Of a stretch of DNA of 64,000 nt, positions 52,601 to 62,199 are shown in pieces; positions within the stretch are counted from its first letter, which is position 1; every line of letters starts with the position of its first letter. Both the position numbers and the translations under genes were made by a program. Origin of the DNA: Phymatolithon calcareum (Eukaryota > Rhodophyta > Florideophyceae > Hapalidiales). Under the pieces are notes generated by a model. That model was not told where the DNA came from. It did no database searches and saw nothing but the letters and a program-made list of their open reading frames with translations. The stretch is taken from assembly GCA_977006965.1 (NCBI GenBank), contig OZ345377.1, positions 248,001 to 312,000 on the forward strand, written 5' to 3'.

Positions 52601-52957
52601 GTGAGCGCGGGAAGCGGGAACATTGTACCAGTGTTGAAGGCGCTCACTGCAGGCTTTTTTTACCATGCGTGCAAATTGCAGCGTAATGGGACGTATCGCA
52701 CTGTGAAGAATCCACACACGGTGCAAATCCATCCGTCCAGCTCCCTGTCGCGCACGGAGAATCCGCCAAAGTGGGTGGTGTATCATGAGCTTGTGCTGAC
52801 GTCGAAGGAGTTTATGCGACAGATTTTTGCAATTGAGGGCATGTGGCTGTTTGAAGTTGCTCCTCATGTTTACGACGAGAAGGATCTTGTGGATACGTCA
52901 AAGCGAAAAATGCCCAGGATGCAAAAAGCTCCCATCTCATCTCGTCCCTCAAGATAG
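49667..52957 (+). CDS. DHX16: spliceosomal DEAH-box RNA helicase, Prp2/DHX16 type
   Basis: An intronless gene of 1096 codons from ATG 49667. The frame is open to 49574, with ATGs at 49583 and 49586, but homology begins at the chosen Met: SQWVSDSLHDVLGFSD is the DHX16 N-terminal helical module. A long charged region follows (RKRARQEIRKQRQLKRERSA). The helicase core has GSGKT at 476-480, CTQPRRVAAMSVAARVAEEM (Ia), DEAH at 567-570, SAT at 600-602, LTGQEEIE, NIAETSVTI and QRAGRAGR at 769-776. The HA2 and OB-fold domains (MADAARATF, PKWVVYHELVLTSKEFMRQI) complete it. Prp2/DHX16 hydrolyses ATP to remodel the activated spliceosome before the first splicing step, in the nucleus. The gene is complete; nothing is missing or shifted. 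It converges with the bZIP gene, whose end is 137 bp away. Confidence 0.95.
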   Translation: MSSETEELSQWVSDSLHDVLGFSDSATAEYVVNLAKTLSRPRLLQQLIKDADIPSDKIPVAEAFTAQLAQKITGAANSTASLRRGSVANAKSAEDEVIKAKRKREHNQRLLERMRAADAHGQYELVDGDSDEDGDVRKSDGSSKEERRERKRARQEIRKQRQLKRERSAKSSSEASKKSSEHQTQVSAQEKGDEGKRDMEDSVDEIAKDIRERDQFAERLLTKDKETKADAKKPSPHGKGTKLEEISIDRLRQISRQAYLKKREEQKMEMLREEIEDEKLLFAGENLTARERKDLQLKEELFRLASERVNELRDANVGTEGVSGVGRYKVPDAYVDEHKMTSDTVKKEALLKSRYADPEDKRNRGRVSATDQGRWEDQQIRKGAVMEGERSGVIGDVGGKKYELVLDPIDFEVSSKLPGLVSGRGGNGGQPVANPKVSKKEFIKQQRASLPMAKYRDELVKAVKEHQILVVESETGSGKTTQIPQFLIEEGFGRICCTQPRRVAAMSVAARVAEEMDVKLGAEVGYSIRFEDCTSDKTVVKYMTDGMLLREFLTQPDLATYDVIIVDEAHERSMSTDIVMGLVKDIARFRGDGVRVIISSATLNTRKFSEYFDNAPVFTVPGRRFEVDIMYTKAPEPDYLEASVVTVLQIHASQPKGDILVFLTGQEEIETVEESLRQRTRGLGSSLGELVIAPIYATLPSEMQAKIFDETPEGARKVVLATNIAETSVTIPGIVYVIDPGFCKQKSYSSKSAIESLLVVPISRAGAKQRAGRAGRMQAGKCFRLYTKWSYLNEMEEDTTPEILRTNLSQVVLVLLSLGIDNLVEFDFLDAPPAEALLMSLEQLYALGALNSRGQLTKLGRRMAELPLDPMMAKALLASEKYQCSDEVATICAMLSVNNSIFYRPKEKKVMADAARATFARGGGGDHIALLNCYNQWMDSGYSTQWCFENFVQARTIRRARDVRDQLDGLMERVEIECVSAGSGNIVPVLKALTAGFFYHACKLQRNGTYRTVKNPHTVQIHPSSSLSRTENPPKWVVYHELVLTSKEFMRQIFAIEGMWLFEVAPHVYDEKDLVDTSKRKMPRMQKAPISSRPSR

Positions 52958-53094
52958 ATAGTCTTTCGAGATAGTCAATGCGCTAATAAACCAACCAACC
53001 TAGTTTACGCTCCGTCCCCCCGGCACGAGAGCTGAAAGGATTATTTAATACCACCATCTCTTCTCCCTGACCGACAGAACGGGTTTAAAAAAAC
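52958..53094. terminator. shared 3' region of two convergent genes
   Basis: 137 bp between stop codons. It includes AATAAACC near 52983 (possible rightward poly-A signal) and TTAAATAATCC at about 53040-53050 on the minus strand for the leftward gene. Both transcripts must end within or overlap this stretch. Confidence 0.4.
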
Positions 53095-55464
53095 TCATCG
53101 AAACTGTGTCTGTCCTGCAGAACTTGGCGGTTGTGCCGGAGGAAACGGACGCAAAGAAGATTGGGTAGCACCCTGCTGAGCATTTCCTTGCTGCGGCAGT
53201 GCACCCGACTGTTGCTGCAACCCATTTTGCATCTGCTGCCGTTGCACATACGCCGCTTGCTGACTTGCCGCTGCCTGCTGTCCAACCCCAAAAGGCACCC
53301 CCTGGAAATTCCCCGTCTGCCCCGCCACCTGCTGCGCATGCCGCTGCAACCTAAACTGCGGCACCGCTGCCTGGGGCGGTATTGTCTGCGCACGCACAGG
53401 ATACAGCGGCGCACGGCCGCCCGTTCGGTTGACAGGCTTCAACGACACCGTGAGCAGCCCTTGCAGACACTCCAATCGATGACTGAGATCGGCGACCTGC
53501 ATCTTGAGATGCTCATTCTCACCGAGTAATGTGCGCACCTTCTGTTGATAGTCGTCCTCCATGGACTTCTTGCGGATGCGTGCTTGCCGCGCACTCGCAC
53601 GCTTCTGCTCCTTCCGACGCTGCAGACGTTCCTCCGGTGTGTGGTGCGGGTTCTTCGGACGGCGGCCGCGACGGAGGGGTTCTCGAGGTTTCGAGGCGAC
53701 GGGGAAGGATTGCTGCCCGTACTGGGGGAAATGTGGCGGAGGGGAAGGGGCTATCAGAGTTGCCTTGCGTTGAATGGTCGGTTGTAGAGACGAGCTGCCG
53801 GTCGATTGCGACGTGGAGGTTGACACCGGCGCGGAGGCGGGGAGTGTTGGTGGCGGTGCTGCGGGCTGTGTGTGAAGGGCTGGTGTGCTTTGCGTGCTCT
53901 TTGCGGATGGCGGTGTTGGCGTGGATGCGTGGGCGGATGGTTGGACGGACGGTTGCTGTTCGACATCCATGGCGGAATAGGCGCCGGCTGCACTGGCAGC
54001 ACTTGCAGTTGCAGAGGATGCTGTGGAGTTTTCCTGTTCCGAACTGTCACTGTGTCCGATTTCAGTGTTGTGATCCTCCATCTCAACGTCCAGTGCTTTG
54101 AATTTGGCGTCGAGATCCTTTCCAGTCGGTGTTTTGTTAAGGACGCCGCTGTTGCGAACAAGACCTGCCTCCCATGTTGTTTTGATATCATCCATCCACG
54201 TCCCTTCTGCACTGCCCGCCATAACGGCCTGACCGTTGCCGTAGCCGGATGCGGCAGCCGCGGCGATGGTGGTGGCGATGTCGAGTTGAGGGACTGATAG
54301 GTTTGAAATGGGTCCTGTGTCCAAGAGAGCGCCATCGCCGGAACCGTTGGAACTGCTGGCAATTGCCTGTCGGGCGCGACGAAGTCTGGCAATGTCCGTA
54401 ATATGTGGCTGAGTAGCCTCGGGCGCTTCGCGTGAAGGGTGGTCGGCGCTGGTGATGTTGTCGTCAAACACCGGCATGTCGACCGGGTCCTCAAAGCCGG
54501 ACATTCCCATGTTGAAATCATTTATGAACGAATTGTTCACAAACTCTTCAGAAGCACCAGGCACGAAATGGTTCGGCATCAGACGCGACAGATTGCGCAC
54601 AAGTGCGGCGGGACTAGGACTCTCACCCCATGGAATGGACGATCCCTCTGCGGCTGCAAACGCGTTATCACGCGCAGAATCGGATGGAAATATATCATTC
54701 AACCCTGCAGGAGCATCGGCAACCTGGTCCGTCGGTGCAGCCGACGCCAGAGGAGGAACTGCCTCTTCCAACGAACTAGTAGCGGCAGCACAGAGTGTGT
54801 CGATATCTGTTACACCGTTAGAGAGCGAACGCACAACACCGCAAACAGACTCCACAGCCTGTGCCGTCTTCTGCGGCTGTAACCGTCCCGATCCGATGAC
54901 CTGCAGCAAACTGGATGCGTGCGTATAAGCCGGTATGACGTTCGTTTTCGACAACGCGACCCCGGGCTCAATGTCTGTGCCACCGAAGGAGAGCTTATAT
55001 TGGTCTGGATTGGGGACTCCAGATCCGTCGAGAAGCATTTTCTGAATGAGGTCTACATTCATAGTTGATTCTACATTCACCTGACGCGTCGACCCGTCGA
55101 GATTCTTCACGAGTAGCGGGACCGACGACGGGGGCACGGACGGAGGGTCTGGGTCGCCGTTGGAGACATGAGTGTCGTGCGGGCGATTCAGCACGAGGGG
55201 CTGTGCGCGCGTGACGCGCGGGTTGGTGGACGGAGGGATGTCATCGTTACTCGCTAACGCGAGCGAGGAGACGGCTGCCGCCGTCGCGGAGATGTCACCT
55301 GACGAGGTGGACGGGGGCTTCGAGACGCCGTTGGCGGGACGGGGGAGATGCGTGGGGAAGGGCGCGCTGGTGAAGGCAGAGGCGGGCAGGCCCGGGTCCG
55401 GCTGCAGCGGAAAGGCGGAGCGCTGAGACGGGGAGGGCTGCGGGTCGGTGGTCGGCCGTTGCAT
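53095..55464 (-). CDS. bZIP transcription factor with an N-terminal ubiquitin-like domain
   Basis: An intronless gene of 789 codons from ATG 55464; the open frame continues upstream to 55647 without an ATG. Residues about 116-191 (VPLLVKNLDGSTRQVNVEST ... PDQYKLSFGGTDIEPGVALS ... SSLLQVIG) follow the ubiquitin fold pattern strand by strand. A long Ser/Thr/Pro/Ala-rich region follows. The bZIP begins about residue 605: basic region RRKEQKRASARQARIRKKSM, then leucines at 646, 653, 660 and 667 in perfect heptads. The C-terminus is Gln-rich (QQAAYVQRQQMQNGLQQQ). bZIP proteins bind DNA as dimers through this region. A ubiquitin-like domain in the same chain is unusual and could couple it to proteasomal turnover; that role is inference. 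Codon use is GC-rich and even throughout. Confidence 0.88.
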   Translation of the reverse strand: MQRPTTDPQPSPSQRSAFPLQPDPGLPASAFTSAPFPTHLPRPANGVSKPPSTSSGDISATAAAVSSLALASNDDIPPSTNPRVTRAQPLVLNRPHDTHVSNGDPDPPSVPPSSVPLLVKNLDGSTRQVNVESTMNVDLIQKMLLDGSGVPNPDQYKLSFGGTDIEPGVALSKTNVIPAYTHASSLLQVIGSGRLQPQKTAQAVESVCGVVRSLSNGVTDIDTLCAAATSSLEEAVPPLASAAPTDQVADAPAGLNDIFPSDSARDNAFAAAEGSSIPWGESPSPAALVRNLSRLMPNHFVPGASEEFVNNSFINDFNMGMSGFEDPVDMPVFDDNITSADHPSREAPEATQPHITDIARLRRARQAIASSSNGSGDGALLDTGPISNLSVPQLDIATTIAAAAASGYGNGQAVMAGSAEGTWMDDIKTTWEAGLVRNSGVLNKTPTGKDLDAKFKALDVEMEDHNTEIGHSDSSEQENSTASSATASAASAAGAYSAMDVEQQPSVQPSAHASTPTPPSAKSTQSTPALHTQPAAPPPTLPASAPVSTSTSQSTGSSSLQPTIQRKATLIAPSPPPHFPQYGQQSFPVASKPREPLRRGRRPKNPHHTPEERLQRRKEQKRASARQARIRKKSMEDDYQQKVRTLLGENEHLKMQVADLSHRLECLQGLLTVSLKPVNRTGGRAPLYPVRAQTIPPQAAVPQFRLQRHAQQVAGQTGNFQGVPFGVGQQAAASQQAAYVQRQQMQNGLQQQSGALPQQGNAQQGATQSSLRPFPPAQPPSSAGQTQFR

Positions 55465-56974
55465 GGTTGGTGGCCGACGGAGGGTGCCGACGGAGGGTGC
55501 CGACGGTCGGCGGGCGGGAGGAAGGGAGGAAGGGAGGATCAAAAATTGGGGCGGAGAGTTTGAATTCAGAGCGGTTGTGTTGGCGTGCCACGGTGCAGTT
55601 TGGCGGTATGGCGCGGGGTGAGTGGGATTTGTACTGTACAGCCTCAAGTACAGGAGTGGTGGACGGTGGGCAGAAGGGAGAGAGCACGCTGCGGGTATTG
55701 GCAGCCCGAGTGGCGGTTTCTGTTTCGGTGGCGTCGAGGCAGGAAGACGCGAGGAATGAATGCTACAGTGCTGTACAGAACGTCAACATGCATGGTGGCG
55801 AAAATAGTGTACAGGTGGATGATTTGAAACAGTACGGTATGGTATGATCTTTCGGGAATTGTAGGTGGGTTTGGTATTGATGGCCAATTACTTTACTTGA
55901 TCTTTTTGAATCTCCGAAAGATTGATCCTCTTTTTCGAAAATTGGGAAATAACTCGATCTTGACGAAATAATTTGCTGGAGAATAGAAATGTTTTGGAAA
56001 TACTGTCTACTGTATTTCAAATCTTTAAAATATAGACAGTAGCATTGGGACATTGATGTCCCGTTGATACTATAGTATTGTGTCCAGAATTAATTAATTC
56101 TTGATGCGGATGGAACGCAACGTGTGAAACTGTAAATCGGATGATGATTGGACGGGTGCGGTCCACTTTTCATCACCACCATCTTGATTGGTGATATTGA
56201 TGCCTTTGGAACCCTCGAGTGAATTCTTGACACGCGAAAGTGCTGACTATCGTTTACCCAATCAGAGCTCACAGGATTGCAAGCTGCACCCTGCACGTTT
56301 AAACCCACCCATTTGAATTGAATTGAATGAATGAATGAATACTGTATATATTTAGAGCAACAGTAACTGGCACGGCGAGGAGAACTTGTGATGACCCTCT
56401 TCCTCCTTCTGTCGCTGTGCCATGGCAAACCCGTTCGACTAGTCACAGCTGATAAAGAACTGAAGTTCGCTGGAAAACTGTCAGTGCTGCCACGAAACAT
56501 GCCTCCTTTCGGTGCTACATCTGAATCAACGTACACGCGTACATATGATCGTTAGAGTGTAATGGTAAACGGAACACCCCATTAGACGTTCTGACTTTTC
56601 CCTGATCTCTCCGCCACATACCATCCATCCATTCCATACATCCAACGGTCTTACTTCTTCCTTTTGCTCCTGCCACTCACGCAATCACTCACTCACTTTA
56701 CACACGTACTTCCTGCTTTACAAGGTCTTTTTTCTGACTGCTGCATATGCACAGTGAGTACGATTCTATGTAGATCACCTTCGACCCTGCAATTCTCCTT
56801 TCCTACGTGCATTCCTGCTTCTTCATTCAGTTCTCGACTCAATCATTTTCAGAGGGCGTTTCTTCCTCTCCTCATTCTTTCATCTGAATTTCGCGACTAT
56901 TCCGCACGCACGCGGACGCACGCTTATGAGTCGTGACAATGTACAAGCATTTGTGCCTACTGCTCTTCTTTCGA
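55465..56974. other. no gene; promoter side of the bZIP gene
   Basis: The first 200 bp are GC-rich with GGGAGG/GGCGG runs and probably hold the bZIP promoter and leader. Farther right are a GAAT microsatellite at about 56320-56340 and short frames without motifs (leftward 56090-56536, rightward 56664-56936). Confidence 0.4.
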
Positions 56975-57070
56975 CAGAATCCAGCCAAAACCTCTTGGCA
57001 GTAGGAAACTTCCCCCAAGCGTAAGCAGATGCGTTGATAACTTTTAAATAAAAATCAACCTTTCTTCTCT
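56975..57070 (+). mobile_element. LINE family C tail
   Basis: CAGAATCCAGCCAAAACCTC, CCCCAAGCGTAAGCAGATGC and TAACTTTTAAATAAAAATCA match 27300-27400 and the complements of 33045-33150 and 63580-63650. A nearly full-length repeat of the family's last 100 bp with no coding part. Confidence 0.75.
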
Positions 57071-57683
57071 TTGCACATACTGCACTGAACTCCTCCGTAC
57101 TACATGGCCCGCCCTCCCCTTCCTCGTAGGCACTCACCTGCCCGCTTCAGACAGCAATCAAACCACCTTTCCGACCTACCCTGTATCTCCCGCTCTCACC
57201 CCCAACACTTATCCACACACTCATGAAAACTAAATTAATGTGAGACGCCGTGCACGGAGCTGCAACCATGCACGAGAATTACATTTCGAAGCCTAGGGTC
57301 ATCGGCATAACACCATGCACTCACCAGCAGAATGTACAACAGAGAGAATAGAATGAACAAGATAAAGTCCTCAAGGAGAATTCATGCGCCCGATGTGAGC
57401 CTTGGCAGCTACCTACGCTCCCCCATCAATGGTGTCTGCGTGGATAAAAGTGCACTTCAACCTTTCATTTTTGCTTGTCTTTTCGTGCTTCCACTCAAAC
57501 CGTGATAATGTTGACTCTTCTTTCTGAAATGACAAAATTTACGATCCCACTTTTTTCTTCCAGTGCAGCGCTTCTAAACACCCACGTCTTCTTCTTCTTC
57601 TCGTCCTTCTAGTGCCATCAGCCTTTCGTCCTTGCCTCGTCGTCAAACCTTTCCGTGACTTGCCCACAATCTCCCCTCCCAAG
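57071..57683. other. no gene seen
   Basis: Pyrimidine-rich plus strand with short frames. Nothing recognisable. Confidence 0.35.
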
Positions 57684-57695
57684 TTATCGAGCAGA

Positions 57696-58063
57696 CGATC
57701 GGCGTACCGAACGACCTACCAGGAGTGCTATATATAAGGGACAGAACTGTGCGGTTGAGATGCCTGAGAGTCATTTTCAACAGAGTTCCTTTGTGGAGAA
57801 AATCAATTCTGGCGAAATACTTTGGGACTGGTGCTGTGGTGGAGCTTATCGTGTTGCAACGTATGCTACGGGCTATGAAGATGGACCAAGAAACGGAATA
57901 TGAATGCAAAAGACTTACTCGGGCCCTCACAGGGAGAGAAATTCGAATTAAGGAGATATTAGAAGGAGAGTAGAGAGATGAGTATCGAAAACAACGAGAA
58001 GCTGCCCTGTTACTCAATTTGAGGCTTTGGGAGCTTTTAAAAATAAATCAACATATATCCCCC
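57696..58063 (+). mobile_element. 5'-truncated LINE family D, perfect 12-bp duplication
   Basis: TTATCGAGCAGA at 57684-57695 and 58064-58075. The insert reads LYIRDRTVRLRCLRVIFNRV, LWRKSILAKYFGTGAVVEL and EYECKRLTRALTGREIRIKE, then GGGAGCTTTTAAAAATAAAT ending ATATCCCC. The perfect duplication shows a recent insertion. Confidence 0.92.
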
Positions 58064-58407
58064 TTATCGAGCAGATGTGTCAGCATCTCCAATCACCCAA
58101 GAATGAGGGACCCACTCATTCTTCGGTGCTATTCGAGCAGCGTAGACGGTGCGGCAAATAGCTGAAAATGCTGGTAGCATTAGAGTTCCGTAAATACAAA
58201 AGGAAATTACGCAAATATTACGATTGAGGTCAACCATGGTCACCTTGTTCTGAACACAATAGACACTAAATGTAGACTTTCTCCCTTGCTGCTGTGATCA
58301 ATTCAGTACGCTCTTTGGGCTTCATTCAAAACGGTACAGAGGGAATTAAGTGCACTCCCGTTCTTGTAGCGCCAGGCAGACAAATATGGTGTTTGTCTGC
58401 CTGTGCT

Positions 58408-58506
58408 CTTTGTTTCTTCCACTGATGTTTTCTGACCTTTTTGACCTTGGGTGTTTGAAACACCCAACGTCAAAAAGGTCGGAAAACGTCAGTGGAAGAA
58501 ACAAAG
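58408..58506. repeat. foldback repeat, about 49-bp arms
   Basis: 58408-58456 and 58457-58506 are near-perfect reverse complements meeting at TTTGAAA (arms include TTTGTTTCTTCCACTGA and GACCTTTTTGAC). About four mismatches. Flanking frames crossing it are artefacts. Confidence 0.85.
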
Positions 58507-58979
58507 ATCATAGACGAGCCGAGGGCAGAGAAGAAAGGAGGAAAGCGTAAAGTCAAGAAAAGCTGAAGGGATACAATAATAGTAGAGAAAACACCCACCT
58601 TAGCAGCAAATCCACAGGGATCATGCGCCATCGAAGTGATCTAGCTTGAGCGAGAGTCTACGTCACGTACTGCCTCGAAAGCTCGACAAGGCGAATCTGA
58701 GCAAGTGAATGTAGACGCGGCTTCGACCGTAAAGAAAACCACCGTAGCACCGCCCATGGACAATCCTCCGCACATCGCGGGAGGTCAGGAAGATTTGGGA
58801 ATCAAGCAATTGTACAATATTACTGTAGCGCCAGGCTCCAAAGAACCCGACGCCACATGGGAGGGAAAAGCCCAAGAGAGGAGAGAGAAGAAAAGAGCGG
58901 GAGAGACAAGACAAAAGAGGAGGAAAGAAAGAGAAGCAATCAAAACCTTCAGGACAAACAGACAGATTAAGAGTGTAGA

Positions 58980-60190
58980 CGTCGGCGTCATCCTCCGGCG
59001 GCGACCTTGGCTTGGTCGTCGACCTTGAGACAGGCGCGCGAAAAGTGGACAGGGGCCTTGAGCGCGAATGTCACCGAACTGGCTTGTGCGGCGAAACGGT
59101 TGCAGTCAAGAAGGGTTGGGAAGTCACCGACTCCGCGTGGTCGAGGGAATTCACAGGCTTGATGCGTGTAGGATCCAAGCACTCGAGCCGAAATCCAGAA
59201 ACCTCCGGGACAGGGACGACGTCATCCTCAGACGGCGACCTTGGCTTGGCCGTCGACCTTCGAACGAACGCACGAAAAAGGGAAAAGGGAACTTGAGCGC
59301 AGTTGTCTCCGTGCTGGCTTGCATGACGACGGTTGCGTCCAAGAAGGTTGGGAAGAGCTCCGACTCCGCGTGGTCGAAGGGACTGTCAGGCGAACATTGC
59401 GCGTGCTTGATTCAAGCAATCGAGCCGAAATCCAGAACTCCCCCACCTTCCTTTACTCAGCGGAAGGAACAAACTAGCATATATACTACAACCTACGCAA
59501 AAGACAGCGATGCAGCGCATAGACACACGAGAGACACGTGCCCGTATGGCCTATTAGATCACCTACTACGAACAGAATGACTATCGCGATCCAAGTTGTG
59601 CGGCGTACAGTCGCGAGAGGAAAAAGCGACCGCCTTGGGACAGCGACAAAACACGGGCGCGATAACTACTCAGCACAGTCATTGAAGTGACACGGGTTGA
59701 TGGACAGCGCAGCGAAGACAAGGAAAAATGTAGGCATCGATGATGTTGCTGCTCATGCAAACTGTGATAGGCGAGCATCTGTCGGAAAAAGACCGGCTGT
59801 CCACGAATCGCTTTCCAGGGGCTTGAGGGAGATTCGTTGATTGTAGTTCAAAAGCGGGCGCCGAGATTTCTCCCGATATCGATAGCAATGCCGACGTTGA
59901 AGTGACGCGGGATGAAAAGCAACAAGATGAAAAGGGAAATGAATGTACAGACGGACGGTGTCGCCGTCGGCGACAAGAGGACACCTTGGCAAGGTCAGTG
60001 ATCTCGGGACAAGATCGAGAAAAGGAGATAAAAGGAACCTGAATCGCGATTGTCGTCGTGCGGACTTGCAGGCCCAGAAGGTTGCGACTGGAAATGGATG
60101 GAAGATCTTGGACTCCGCTTTGTCTAAGGGACTCGCAGAAGTTGACGGTGCAGGATCCGAGTCGTCGAGCCGAAATCCGAGGACATCCTC
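58980..60190. repeat. degenerate tandem-type repeats of about 233 bp
   Basis: CGTCATCCTCCGGCGGCGAC at 58987 recurs as CGTCATCCTCAGACGGCGAC at 59220, with GGTTGGGAAG...CTCCGCGTGGTCGA and GAGCCGAAATCCAGAA in step in both units. A third, more distant unit covers about 59960-60185 (ACCTTGGCAAGG, GACTCCGC, GAGCCGAAATCCGAGGA). Frames of 90-170 codons cross them on both strands but shift between units, so coding is not supported. Confidence 0.65.
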
Positions 60191-60301
60191 TTCCTTTGCT
60201 GAAAGCAAGGGATAACTTATCTCAAAGTCGACAAGAGAAAAGAAAACACGAGGGACACGTATATCAAAGGTTGTCCAGCGACCTCAGGAAATGACATGGG
60301 C

Positions 60302-60612
60302 CGGGGTGGATAAGGGTATGACATGAAACTATGGACGACGACTGAGCTGTAAGCCCGATGGGATTCCCTGGTTAATCATTTACTAAGGTCATCTAGACTC
60401 GTGTGCCTCTGAATCGTCGCTCCATAGAATTGTGATCCGAGTTGCGGGGTGGATGAGAGTATGACATGAAACTAAGGAAGACCAGTGAGCTGTAAACCCG
60501 AAGGGATTCCCTGGTTAGTCACTAAGTGATTAACCAAGGAATCCTTTGCTAAGGACATCTAGATTCGCGTGCCTCTGAATCGCCGCTCCATAGAATTGTG
60601 ATCCGAGTTACG
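60302..60612. repeat. tandem duplication of a 143-bp unit, second copy with an extra hairpin
   Basis: GGGGTGGAT...GTATGACATGAAACTA begins at 60303 and again near 60446. Both units end CTCCATAGAATTGTGATCCG. Unit 2 has about 25 extra bases that create an inverted repeat around GGATTCCCTGGTTA...TTAACCAAGGAATCC. Confidence 0.75.
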
Positions 60613-61270
60613 TGGAAATTGAATAGCTTTTAGAAAAGGTTCACAGTCTTTCGAATATACACGCAAGGCTTTCTCTCTTGCTCCGTGCCATTGTGTTGCC
60701 CATGAGAGCGTGCCGCCTGTGATTGACAAAAAGCTTTTAGATCAGGCTTTGAGAGGATATATGAGCCCCCCCAAATTGGAACTCATGTATTCTCTCAAAT
60801 AAAACCAGCTAGTTGCGATCCGAGTTGTTTGGAGCGCAATCACGAAAGAACAAGCGCTTGCTACAGTTGTTACAAGCACAAGCCTGCTTTCATATCCTGC
60901 AATGGCATAGAAACGATAGGAGAGATGTAATGTGCTCGGTGGCTCTCTGAGAACAAACGAGTTGGAAATCAGCTATGTGAGATATTGGAGCGATCTGCAT
61001 CTTACCTTGTCGCAACTGTCGCTGCAAGCACCTGGAATAATCCATTCGCCATTTTTTAATCAAGTGAGCGAGCTAGCTTGATACTTTGGGGTGTTTCATG
61101 CTTTCTACTGAGCTCTGCATGATATCAAGCGTGCTGCATCAACGATTTCGGTTTTTAATCTATGTTGGTGGACTCGAGATTGTAGAGGGAGTGCCGCTTA
61201 GAAGCAAGTACAACCCGGAACTTGGAGGCCGATTATTTTTTGCTTGTGTCAAGTTACGAGTCTAGGCGAT
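60613..61270. other. no gene seen
   Basis: No motif or long frame. A GATCCGAGTTG block near 60829 echoes the ends of the preceding tandem units. Confidence 0.35.
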
Positions 61271-61450
61271 ATGTAATGATTTATTTAAAAGCTCCCAACA
61301 CCTCACGTAGGAGTAGCAAGGCTTGCTTTCCGCGTTATGTAATGTAGCGTAGTCTGGTCACTCATAGCCTCCTTAATTCGAATTTCTTTACTAACAAGTG
61401 CACGTGTGAGTCATTTGCACTCATCTTCCACATCACGCCTAGAGCTATCA
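61271..61450 (-). mobile_element. LINE family D tail
   Basis: The minus strand reads DVEDECK-type coding, ALVSKEIRIKEAMSDQTTLH-like end, then GGGAGCTTTTAAATAAATCA and ACATATCGCC. Short, with stops. No target duplication found. Confidence 0.6.
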
Positions 61451-62199
61451 GAGCCAGGGGGTTCAAGCACAGGCTGTCGACGCTTTCGCCGGTGGAGCAT
61501 TGATGTTACATGAAATAATCGCAAGAGTTAGATTTAGAAGCCAGTACTAAAAGGAACTTTAAGATCGAGCAATTGTTTTCCTATCAATCAGCGAAGCTTT
61601 AGCCTTGTCAACCAGATCTCTCAGTGTGCTGGTGATCAATCTGGGACCGATGCATTTGAGAGAAACAATGTGCTTTTTCTTCGTGGATCTCCGGTCTGTA
61701 ATACTTTCTCCTCGTTTTCTTTTTTTGATTATACGGTGGAAGCTTTTTCAGCTTACTTCCCCGTCGAGGAGTCTTCGAAATAAGTTTGCTACATATTTCG
61801 ACACGAGACCAATATCCCTTGGATCTTGGTATACTTCTCGTGAAGGCGAGTAAACAAAAAGATTCTGATCTTCAAAATTTGCGATAGAGGACAAACTGCG
61901 TCCATGATATGCGCCCAAGAAGGGCCTTTCGTTAAATCTCATTATGAAACGCTAGCGGGAAAGCGGGACTGGGCACTATAAGGGAAGAAGAAGAATTGAA
62001 GACTACTATTGAAAGTTACTAACGCTTCTGCAGACGCATGGGAAACTCAGTTGCTTCTCAATTTGCTATAGGACCATGCTGGGTGTCTGCAGTGGTTTGT
62101 CAATGGCGGATGCAACACAGTCAGGAGGGGTATCAAGAACTACCTTTGATCCATAGACGGGCCTCGAGGGGGAAACATAAGCCAGTCTGTTGAGGGGGG
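61451..62199. other. no gene; LINE C tail scrap near 62.0 kb
   Basis: 61990-62060 is a diverged leftward copy of the family C tail (GAAAGTTACTAACGC, GCAGACGCATGGG). The frames at 61605-61853 and 61748-61942 lack motifs. Confidence 0.4.

Noticed and set aside
52295-52867. Leftward frame of 190 codons inside the helicase
   Set aside because: Shadow of the helicase coding strand.
53529-54101. Rightward frame of 190 codons inside the bZIP gene
   Set aside because: Shadow of the bZIP coding strand.
59068-59580. Rightward frame of 170 codons and leftward frame 59753-60208
   Set aside because: They cross repeat units in different frames in each unit; no conserved protein pattern.
61257-61460. Target duplication CGCCTAGA around the LINE tail at 61.3 kb
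   Set aside because: The two copies are in inverted, not direct, orientation, so they are not a target duplication.
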